From NCBI RefSeq assembly GCF_000003605.2, contig NW_003157982.1:1-21562 (forward strand): 21,562 nucleotides of DNA, given 5' to 3'. Numbering within the stretch: position 1 is the first letter of the stretch; each line of letters opens with the position of its first letter. This DNA comes from Saccoglossus kowalevskii (Eukaryota > Hemichordata > Enteropneusta > Harrimaniidae). The position numbers were made by a program, and so were the translations under genes. The notes under the pieces are model-generated. The model ran no database searches and was not told the DNA's origin. It worked only from the letters and a program-made list of their open reading frames with translations. Below are positions 12,099-21,556 of the stretch, piece by piece.

Positions 12099-12535
12099 GC
12101 TATGATGTCAGGGTTAGTAGGACAGGGGACAGGTAAGATTTACTCATTGCTATGATGTCAGGGTTAGTGGGACAGGTAAGATTTACTCATTGCTATGATG
12201 TCAGGGTTAGTAGGACAGGTAAGATTTACTCATTGCTATGATGTCAGGGTTAGTAGGACAGGTAAGATTTACTCATTGCTATGATGTCAGGGTTAGTGGG
12301 ACAGGTAAGATTTACTCATTGCTATGATGTCAGGGTTAGTAGGACAGGTAAGATTTACTCATTGCTATGATGTCAGGATTAGTGGGACAGGTAAGATTTA
12401 CTCATTGCTATGATGTCAGGGTTAGTAGGACAGGTAAGATTTACTCATTGCTATGATGTCAGGGTTAGTGGGACAGGTAAGATTTACTCATTGCTATGAT
12501 GTCAGGGTTAGTGGGACAGGTAAGATTTACTCATT
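12099..12535. repeat. 437-bp block, copy 2
   Basis: Same ten-unit order as 2564-3000, with the ACTTGTTGC marker the same 112 bp upstream at 12006 and another 50-bp unit (12536) following, as at 3001. The two loci are about 9.5 kb apart, or 221 units, so this is a long-range copy. Confidence 0.88.
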
Positions 12536-12757
12536 GCTATGATGTCAGGGTTAGTAGGACAGGGGACAGGTAAGATTTACTCATTGCTATGATGTCAGGG
12601 TTAGTGGGACAGGTAAGATTTACTCATTGCTATGATGTCAGGGTTAGTGGGACAGGTAAGATTTACTCATTGCTATGATGTCAGGGTTAGTGGGACAGGT
12701 AAGATTTACTCATTGCTATGATGTCAGGGTTAGTTGGACAGGTAAGATTTACTCATT

Positions 12758-13523
12758 GATATGATGTCAGGGATAGTGGGACAGGTAAGATTTACTCATT
12801 GCTATGATGTCAGGGTTAGTGGGACAGGTAAGATTTACTCATTGCTATGATGTCAGGGTTAGTAGGACAGGTAAGATTTACTCATTGCTATGATGTCAGG
12901 GTTAGTGGGACAGGTAAGATTTACTCATTGCTATGATGTCAGGGTTAGTAGGACAGGTAAGATTTACTCATTGCTATGATGTCAGGGTTAGTGGGACAGG
13001 TAAGATTTACTCATTGCTATAATGTCAGGGTTAGTAGGACAGGTAAGATTTACTCATTGCTATGGTGTTAGGGTTAGTGGGACAGGTAAGATTTACTCAT
13101 TGCTATGATGTCAGGGTTAGTGGGACAGGTAAGATTTACTCATTGCTATGATGTCAGGGTTAGTAGGACAGGGGACAGGTAAGATTTACTCATTGCTATG
13201 ATGTCAGGGTTAGTGGGACAGGTAAGATTTACTCATTGCTATGATGTCAGGGTTAGTGGGACAGGTAAGATTTACTCATTGCTATGATGTCAGGGTTAGT
13301 AGGACAGGTAAGATTTATTCATTGCTATGATGTCAGCGTTAGTGGGACAGGTAAGATTTACTCATTGCTATGATGTCAGGGTTAGTGGGACACGTAAGAT
13401 TTACTCATTGCTATGATGTCAGGGTTAGTAGGACAGGTAAGATTTACTCATTGCTATGATGTCAGGGTTAGTGGGACAGGTAAGATTTACTCATTGCTAT
13501 GATGTCAGGGTTAGTGGGACAGG
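12758..13523. repeat. 766-bp block, copy 1 (offset 2200)
   Basis: The markers in order are CAGGGATAG (12773), CTATAATGTC (13021), GGTGTTAGGG (13068), a 50-bp unit (13145), TTATTCATT with CAGCGTTAG (13337) and GACACGTAAG (13391). Each is matched exactly 2200 bp further on, at 14973, 15221, 15268, 15345, 15537 and 15591. A difference in the first unit (TTGATATG here, TTGCTATG there) and GGTAAGATT against GGTATGATT at the end bound the copy. Confidence 0.93.
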
Positions 13524-13882
13524 TAAGATTTACTCATTGCTATGATGTCAGGGTTAGTGGGACAGGTAAGATTTACTCATTGCTATGATGTCAGGGTTAG
13601 TGGGACAGGTAAGATTTACTCATTGCTATGATGTCAGGGTTAGTGGGACAGGTAAGATTTACTCATTGCTATGATGTCAGGGTTAGTAGGACAGGTAAGA
13701 TTTACTCATTGCTATGATGTCAGGGTTAGTGGGACAGGTAAGATTTACTCATTGCTATGATGTCAGGGTTAGTGGGACAGGTAAGATTTACTCATTGCTA
13801 TGATGTCAGGGTTAGTAGGACAGGTAAGATTTACTCATTGCTATGATGTCAGGGTTAGTAGGACAGGTAAGATTTACTCATT

Positions 13883-14312
13883 GCTATGATGTCAGGGTTA
13901 GTGGGACAGGTAAGATTTACTCATTGCTATGATATCAGGGTTAGTAGCACAGGTAAGATTTACTCATTGCTATGATGTCAGGGTTAGTGGGACAGGTAAG
14001 ATTTACTCATTGCTATGATGTCAGGGTTAGTGGGACAGGTACGATTTACTCATTGCTTTGATGTCAGGGTTAGTGGGACAGGTAAGATTTACTCATTGCT
14101 ATGATGTCAGGGTTAGTAGCACAGGTAAGATTTACTCATTGCTATGATGTTAGGGTTAGTGGGACAGGTAAGATTTACTCATTGCTATGATGTCAGGGTT
14201 AGTGGGACAGGTAAGATTTACTCATTGCTATGATGTCAGGGTTAGTAGGACAGGTAAGATTTACTCATTGCTATGATGTCAGGGTTAGTGGGACAGGTAA
14301 GATTTACTCATT
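13883..14312. repeat. 430-bp block, copy 2 (offset 2816)
   Basis: Second copy of 11067-11496, with all markers in register. It lies between the two copies of the 766-bp block (12758-13523 and 14958-15723), so this part of the array has been through several rounds of duplication. Confidence 0.92.
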
Positions 14313-14957
14313 GCTATGATGTCAGGGTTAGTAGGACAGGTAAGATTTATTCATTGCTATGATGTCAGCGTTAGTGGGACAGGTAAGATTTACTCATTGC
14401 TATGATGTCAGGGTTAGTGGGACAGGTAAGATTTACTCATTGCTATGATGTCAGGGTTAGTAGGACAGGTAAGATTTACTCATTGCTATGATGTCAGGGT
14501 TAGTGGGACAGGTAAGATTTACTCATTGCTATGATGTCAGGGTTAGTGGGACAGGTATGATTTACTCATTGCTATGATGTCAGGGTTAGTGGGACAGGTA
14601 AGATTTACTCATTGCTATGATGTCAGGGTTAGTGGGACAGGTAAGATTTACTCATTGCTATGATGTCAGGGTTAGTGGGACAGGTAAGATTTACTCATTG
14701 CTATGATGTCAGGGTTAGTGGGACAGGTAAGATTTACTCATTGCTATGATGTCAGGGTTAGTAGGACAGGTAAGATTTACTCATTGCTATGATGTCAGGG
14801 TTAGTGGGACAGGTAAGATTTACTCATTGCTATGATGTCAGGGTTAGTGGGACAGGTAAGATTTACTCATTGCTATGATGTCAGGGTTAGTAGGACAGGT
14901 AAGATTTACTCATTGCTATGATGTCAGGGTTAGTAGGACAGGTAAGATTTACTCATT

Positions 14958-15723
14958 GCTATGATGTCAGGGATAGTGGGACAGGTAAGATTTACTCATT
15001 GCTATGATGTCAGGGTTAGTGGGACAGGTAAGATTTACTCATTGCTATGATGTCAGGGTTAGTAGGACAGGTAAGATTTACTCATTGCTATGATGTCAGG
15101 GTTAGTGGGACAGGTAAGATTTACTCATTGCTATGATGTCAGGGTTAGTAGGACAGGTAAGATTTACTCATTGCTATGATGTCAGGGTTAGTGGGACAGG
15201 TAAGATTTACTCATTGCTATAATGTCAGGGTTAGTAGGACAGGTAAGATTTACTCATTGCTATGGTGTTAGGGTTAGTGGGACAGGTAAGATTTACTCAT
15301 TGCTATGATGTCAGGGTTAGTGGGACAGGTAAGATTTACTCATTGCTATGATGTCAGGGTTAGTAGGACAGGGGACAGGTAAGATTTACTCATTGCTATG
15401 ATGTCAGGGTTAGTGGGACAGGTAAGATTTACTCATTGCTATGATGTCAGGGTTAGTGGGACAGGTAAGATTTACTCATTGCTATGATGTCAGGGTTAGT
15501 AGGACAGGTAAGATTTATTCATTGCTATGATGTCAGCGTTAGTGGGACAGGTAAGATTTACTCATTGCTATGATGTCAGGGTTAGTGGGACACGTAAGAT
15601 TTACTCATTGCTATGATGTCAGGGTTAGTAGGACAGGTAAGATTTACTCATTGCTATGATGTCAGGGTTAGTGGGACAGGTAAGATTTACTCATTGCTAT
15701 GATGTCAGGGTTAGTGGGACAGG
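14958..15723. repeat. 766-bp block, copy 2 (offset 2200)
   Basis: Second copy of 12758-13523. From the GGTGTTAGGG unit to the GGTATGATT change it also matches 5029-5493 (offset 10230), the only difference noted being GACACGTAAG here and GACACGCAAG there. The segment therefore exists in three places. Beyond 15723 the copies continue to resemble each other with one-unit and two-unit length differences. Confidence 0.92.
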
Positions 15724-16340
15724 TATGATTTACTCATTGCTATGATGTCAGGGTTAGTGGGACAGGTAAGATTTACTCATTGCTATGATGTCAGGGTTAG
15801 TGGGACAGGTAAGATTTACTCATTGCTATGATGTCAGGGTTAGTGGGACAGGTAAGATTTACTCATTGCTATGATGTCAGGGTTAGTGGGACAGGTAAGA
15901 TTTACTCATTGCTATGATGTCAGGGTTAGTAGGACAGGTAAGATTTACTCATTGCTATGATGTCAGGGTTAGTGGGACAGGTAAGATTTACTCATTGCTA
16001 TGATGTCAGGGTTAGTGGGACAGGTAAGATTTACTCATTGCTATGATGTCAGGGTTAGTAGGACAGGTAAGATTTACTCATTGCTATGATGTCAGGGTTA
16101 GTAGGACAGGTAAGATTTACTCATTGCTATGATGTCAGGGATAGTGGGACAGGTAAGATTTACTCATTGCTATGATGTCAGGGTTAGTGGGACAGGTAAG
16201 ATTTACTCATTGCTATGATGTCAGGGTTAGTAGGACAGGTAAGATTTACTCATTGCTATGATGTCAGGGTTAGTGGGACAGGTAAGATTTACTCATTGCT
16301 ATGATGTCAGGGTTAGTGGAACAGGTAAGATTTACTCATT

Positions 16341-16600
16341 GCTATGATGTCAGGGTTAGTAGGACAGGTAACATTTACTCATTGCTATGATGTCAGGGTT
16401 AGTGGGACAGGTAACATTTACTCATTGCTATGATGTCAGGGTTAGTGGGACAGGTAAGATTTACTCATTGCTATGATGTCAGGGTTAGTGGGACAGGTAA
16501 GATTTTACTCATTGCTATGATGTCAAGGTTATCGGGACAGGTAAGATTTACTCATTGCTATGATGTCAGGGTTAGTGGGACAGGTAAACATTTACTCATT
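16341..16600. repeat. Six-unit patch of private mutations
   Basis: Five of six consecutive units here differ from all other units. GGTAACATTT appears in two of them (16341, 16384). One has GATTTTAC with an extra T (16470-16513, 44 bp). One has CAAGGTTATCGGG (16514-16556). One has GGTAAACATTT with an extra A (16557-16600, 44 bp). The two one-base insertions shift the repeat phase and so remove stop codons, which is why the window's longest open frame (16430-16693) lies here. The patch may be an old segment that escaped homogenisation, or a stretch of poor consensus sequence. Confidence 0.8.
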
Positions 16601-17474
16601 GCTATGATGTCAGGGTTAGTAGGACAGGTAAGATTTACTCATTGCTATGATGTCAGGGTTAGTGGGACAGGTAAGATTTACTCATTGCTATGATGTCAGG
16701 GTTAGTGGGACAGGTAAGATTTACTCATTGCTATGATGTCAGGGTTAGTAGGACAGGGGACAGGTAAGATTTACTCATTGCTATGATGTCAGGGTTAGTG
16801 GGACAGGTAAGATTTACTCATTGCTATGATGTCAGGGTTAGTGGGACAGGTAAGATTTACTCATTGCTATGATGTCAGGGTTAGTGGGACAGGTAAGATT
16901 TACTCATTGCTATGATGTCAGGGTTAGTTGGACAGGTAAGATTTACTCATTGATATGATGTCAGGGTTAGTGGGACAGGTAAGATTTACTCATTGCTATG
17001 ATGTCAGGGTTAGTGGGACAGGTAAGATTTACTCATTGCTATGATGTCAGGGTTAGTGGGACAGGTAAGATTTACTCATTGCTATGATGTCAGGGTTAGT
17101 GGGACAGGTAAGATTTACTCATTGCTATGATGTCAGGGTTAGTGGAACAGGTAAGATTTACTCATTGCTATGATGTCAGGGTTAGTGGGACAGGTAAGAT
17201 TTACTCATTGCTATGATGTCAGGGTTAGTAGGACAGTTAAGATTTACTCATTGCTATGATGTCAGGGTTAGTAGGACAGGTAAGATTTACTCATTGCTAT
17301 GATGTCAGGGTTAGTGGGACAGGTAAGATTTACTCATTGCTATGATGTCAGGGTTAGTGGGACAGGTAAGATTTAAACATTGCTATGATGTCAGGGTTAG
17401 TGGGACAGGTAAGATTTACTCATTGCTATGATGTCAGGGTTAGTAGGACAGGGGACAGGTAAGATTTACTCATT

Positions 17475-17947
17475 GCTATGATGTCAGGGTTAGTGGGACA
17501 GGTAAGATTTACTCATTGCTATGATGTCAGGGTTAGTGGGACAGGTAAGATTTACTCATTGCTATGATGTCAGGGTTAGTAGCACAGGTAAGATTTACTC
17601 ATTGCTATGATGTTAGGGTTAGTGGGACAGGTAAGATTTACTCATTGCTATGATGTCAGGGTTAGTGGGACAGGTAAGATTTACTCATTGCTATGATGTC
17701 AGGGTTAGTAGGACAGGTAAGATTTACTCATTGCTATGATGTCAGGGTTAGTGGGACAGGTAAGATTTACTCATTGCTATGATGTCAGGGTTAGTGGGAC
17801 AGGTAAGATTTACTCATTGCTATGATGTCAGGGTTAGTGGGACAGGTAAGATTTACTCATTGCTATGATGTCAGGGTTAGTGGGACAGGTAAGATTTACT
17901 CATTGCTATGATGTCAGGGTTAGTGGGACAGGTAAGATTTACTCATT
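17475..17947. repeat. 473-bp block, copy 1 (offset 860)
   Basis: Eleven units: G, G, TAGCACAGG variant, GATGTTAGGG variant, G, A, five G. The same order is at 18335-18807, exactly 860 bp (20 units) on. The paired TAGCACAGG and GATGTTAGGG units also occur at 11301/11331 and 14117/14147, so they travel as a linked pair. Confidence 0.87.
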
Positions 17948-18334
17948 GCTATGATGTCAGGGTTAGTAGGACAGGTAAGATTTACTCATTGCTATGATGT
18001 CAGGGTTAGTGGGACAGGTAAGATTTACTCATTGCTATGATTTCAGGGTTAGTGGGACAGGTAAGATTTACTCATTGCTATGATGTCAGGGTTAGTGGGA
18101 CAGGTAAGATTTACTCATTGCTATGATGTCAGGGTTAGTGGGACAGGTAAGATTTACTCATTGCTATGATGTCAGGGTTAGTGGGACAGGTAAGATTTAC
18201 TCATTGCTATGGTGTCAGGGTTAGTGGGACAGGTAAGATTTACTCATTGCTATGATGTCAGGGTTAGTAGGACAGGTAAGATTTACTCATTGCTATGATG
18301 TCAGGGTTAGTGGGACAGGTAAGATTTAAACATT

Positions 18335-18807
18335 GCTATGATGTCAGGGTTAGTGGGACAGGTAAGATTTACTCATTGCTATGATGTCAGGGTTAGTGGG
18401 ACAGGTAAGATTTACTCATTGCTATGATGTCAGGGTTAGTAGCACAGGTAAGATTTACTCATTGCTATGATGTTAGGGTTAGTGGGACAGGTAAGATTTA
18501 CTCATTGCTATGATGTCAGGGTTAGTGGGACAGGTAAGATTTACTCATTGCTATGATGTCAGGGTTAGTAGGACAGGTAAGATTTACTCATTGCTATGAT
18601 GTCAGGGTTAGTGGGACAGGTAAGATTTACTCATTGCTATGATGTCAGGGTTAGTGGGACAGGTAAGATTTACTCATTGCTATGATGTCAGGGTTAGTGG
18701 GACAGGTAAGATTTACTCATTGCTATGATGTCAGGGTTAGTGGGACAGGTAAGATTTACTCATTGCTATGATGTCAGGGTTAGTGGGACAGGTAAGATTT
18801 ACTCATT
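18335..18807. repeat. 473-bp block, copy 2 (offset 860)
   Basis: Second copy of 17475-17947. A unit ending in TTTAAACATT precedes both copies. In copy 1 it is separated by two additional units, one of them a 50-bp unit, which were lost here or gained there. After the shared part this copy has two more type-G units before the next type A. Confidence 0.87.
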
Positions 18808-19151
18808 GCTATGATGTCAGGGTTAGTGGGACAGGTAAGATTTACTCATTGCTATGATGTCAGGGTTAGTGGGACAGGTAAGATTTACTCATTGCTATGA
18901 TGTCAGGGTTAGTAGGACAGGTAAGATTTACTCATTGCTATGATGTCAGGGTTAGTAGGACAGGTAAGATTTACTCATTGCTATGATGTCAGGATTAGTG
19001 GGACAGGTAAGATTTACTCATTGCTATGATGTCAGGGTTAGTAGGACAGGTAAGATTTACTTGTTGCTATGATGTCAGGGTTAGTGGGACAGGTAAGATT
19101 TACTCATTGCTATGATGTCAGGGTTAGTGGGACAGGTAAGATTTACTCATT

Positions 19152-19804
19152 GCTATGATGTCAGGGTTAGTAGGACAGGGGACAGGTAAGATTTACTCAT
19201 TGCTATGATGTCAGGGTTAGTGGGACAGGTAAGATTTACTCATTGCTATGATGTCAGGGTTAGTAGGACAGGTAAGATTTACTCATTGCTATGATGTCAG
19301 GGTTAGTAGGACAGGTAAAGATTTACTCATTGCTATGATGTCAGGGTTAGTGGGACAGGTAAGATTTACTCATTGCTATGATGTCAGGGTTAGTAGGACA
19401 GGTAAGATTTACTCATTGCTATGATGTCAGGATTAGTGGGACAGGTAAGATTTACTCATTGCTATGATGTCAGGGTTAGTAGGACAGGTAAGATTTACTC
19501 ATTGCTATGATGTCAGGGTTAGTAGGACAGGTAAGATTTACTCATTGCTATGATGTCAGGGTTAGTGGGACAGGTAAGATTTACTCATTGCTATGATGTC
19601 AGGGTTAGTAGGACAGGTAAGATTTACTCATTGCTATGATGTCAGGATTAGTGGGACAGGTAAGATTTACTCATTGCTATGATGTCAGGGTTAGTAGGAC
19701 AGGTAAGATTTACTCATTGCTATGATGTCAGGGTTAGTGGGACAGGTAAGATTTACTCATTGCTATGATGTCAGGGTTAGTGGGACAGGTAAGATTTACT
19801 CATT
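19152..19804. repeat. 653-bp expanded relative of the 437-bp block
   Basis: This copy again follows an ACTTGTTGC marker (19059), but has fifteen units in place of ten. The segment A, G, A, CAGGATTAG variant, A is present twice (near 19340-19500 and 19550-19710), a five-unit internal duplication. One unit is 44 bp long because GGTAAAGATTT has an extra A near 19316. A fourth ACTTGTTGC marker occurs at 1289, also 112 bp before the TAGGA of a 50-bp unit. Confidence 0.85.
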
Positions 19805-20972
19805 GCTATGATGTCAGGGTTAGTAGGACAGGGGACAGGTAAGATTTACTCATTGCTATGATGTCAGGGTTAGTGGGACAGGTAAGATTTACTCATTGCT
19901 ATGATGTCAGGGTTAGTGGGACAGGTAAGATTTACTCATTGCTATGATGTCAGGGTTAGTGGGACAGGTAAGATTTACTCATTGCTATGATGTCAGGGTT
20001 AGTGGGACAGGTAAGATTTACTCATTGCTATGATGTCAGGGTTAGTGGGACAGGTAAGATTTACTCATTGCTATGATGTCAGGGTTAGTGGGACAGGTAA
20101 GATTTACTCATTGCTATGATGTCAGGGTTAGTAGGACAGGTAAGATTTACGCATTGCTATGATGTCAGGGTTAGTGGGACAGGTAAGATTTACTCATTGC
20201 TATGATGTCAGGGTTAGTAGGACAGGTAAGATTTACTCATTGCTATGATGTCAGGGTTAGTAGGACAGGTAAGATTTACTCATTGCTATGATGTCAGGGT
20301 TAGTAGGACAGGTAAGATTTACTCATTGCTATGATGTCAGGGTTAGTGGGACAGGTAAGATTTACTCATTGCTATGATGTCAGAATTAGTAGGACAGGTA
20401 AGATTTACTCATTGCTATGATGTCAGGGTTAGTGGGACAGGTAAGATTTACTCATTGCTATGATGTCAGGGTTAGTGGAACAGGTAAGATTTACTCATTG
20501 CTATGATGTCAGGGTTAGTAGGACAGGTAAGATTTACTCATTGCTATGATGTCAGGGTTAGTGGGACAGGTAAGATTTACTCATTGCTATGATGTCAGGG
20601 TTAGTGGGACAGGTAAGATTTACTCATTGCTATGATGTCAGGGTTAGTAGGACAGGTAAGATTTACTCATTGCTATGATGTCAGGGTTAGTGGGACAGGT
20701 AAGATTTACTCATTGCTATGATGTCAGGGTTAGTGGGACAGGTAAGATTTACTCATTGCTATGATGTCAGGGTTAGTGGGACAGGTAAGATTTACTCATT
20801 GCTATGATGTCAGGGTTAGTGGGACAGGTAAGATTTACTCATTGCTATGATGTCAGGGTTAGTGGGACAGGTAAGATTTACTCATTGCTATGATGTCAGG
20901 GTTAGTAGGACAGGTAAGATTTACTCATTGCTATGATGTCAGGGTTAGTGGGACAGGTAAGATTTACTCATT

Positions 20973-21280
20973 GCTATGATGTCAGGGTTAGTAGGACAGG
21001 TAAGATTTACTCATTGCTATGGTGTTAGGGTTAGTGGGACAGGTAAGATTTACTCATTGCTATGATGTCAGGGTTAGTGGGACAGGTAAGATTTACTCAT
21101 TGCTATGATGTCAGGGTTAGTAGGACAGGGGACAGGTAAGATTTACTCATTGCTATGATGTCAGGGTTAGTGGGACAGGTAAGATTTACTCATTGCTATG
21201 ATGTCAGGGTTAGTAGAACAGGTAAGATTTACTCATTGCTATGATGTCAGGGTTAGTGGGACAGGTAAGATTTACTCATT
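20973..21280. repeat. 308-bp block near the right end, copy 2
   Basis: Same seven-unit order as 6455-6762, including the unique GTAGAACAG unit. This ties the last kilobase of the array to the 6.5-kb region and shows that copying spans at least 14.5 kb. Confidence 0.88.
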
Positions 21281-21556
21281 GCTATGATGTCAGGGTTAGT
21301 AGGACAGGTAAGATTTACTCATTGCTATGATGTCAGGGTTAGTAGGACAGGTAAGATTTACTCATTGCTATGATGTCAGGGTTAGTGGGACAGGTAAGAT
21401 TTACTCATTGCTATGATGTCAGGGTTAGTAGGACAGGTAAGATTTACTCATTGCTATGATGTCAGGGTTAGTGGGACAGGTAAGATTTACTCATTGCTAT
21501 GATGTCAGGGTTAGTGGAACAGGTAAGATTTACTCATTGCTATGATGTCAGGGTTA

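Larger units (their letters stand above)
9..21556. repeat. 43-bp tandem repeat array, about 498 units
   Basis: A head-to-tail array of a 43-bp unit fills almost the whole window. Counting units as starting at GCTATG, the first begins at 9 and the last, an 18-base partial, at 21539. The 21530 bases between equal 498 units exactly once 17 units of 50 bp, three of 44 bp and two of 40 bp are allowed for. All units lie in one orientation. The consensus has 11 A, 14 T, 13 G and 5 C. The main polymorphism is GTGGGACAG (type G) against GTAGGACAG (type A); most other differences are single bases shared by small groups of units. No insertion interrupts the array. Because 43 is not a multiple of 3, stop codons rotate through the frames: on the plus strand every third unit supplies TGA, TAG and TAA (about 34 open codons at most), and all three minus frames stop within each unit. 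The array is therefore non-coding. It is a minisatellite or satellite by structure; I cannot name its family. Confidence 0.98.

Noticed and set aside
16430-16693. Open reading frame of 87 codons on the plus strand
   Set aside because: It consists only of repeat units read in successive frames. It stays open because two one-base insertions (units 16470-16513 and 16557-16600) skip the phase that holds the stops. The protein is internally repetitive, and the same DNA elsewhere is closed after about 34 codons.
706-18482. True telomeric tract
   Set aside because: The TTAGGGTTAG words are isolated decamers in a 43-bp unit. No run of two or more complete hexamers in succession is present.
9-21556. 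CRISPR array
   Set aside because: The copies are directly abutting with no unique spacers, and the variation is scattered single-base change.
9-21556. Coding repeat (mucin-like or other repetitive protein)
   Set aside because: The unit length is not a multiple of three, and stops occur in every third unit on the plus strand and in every unit on the minus strand.
9-21556. bZIP/CRE-type sites (TGATGTCA, TTACTCAT)
   Set aside because: Each is one base away from the consensus words TGACGTCA and TGACTCAT, and such near matches are common by chance. There is no independent support.
9-21556. Centromeric alpha-type satellite
   Set aside because: The unit length and sequence do not match the 171-bp family, and no CENP-B box-like word with its CpGs is present. 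The 172-bp four-unit multiple is only a numerical likeness.
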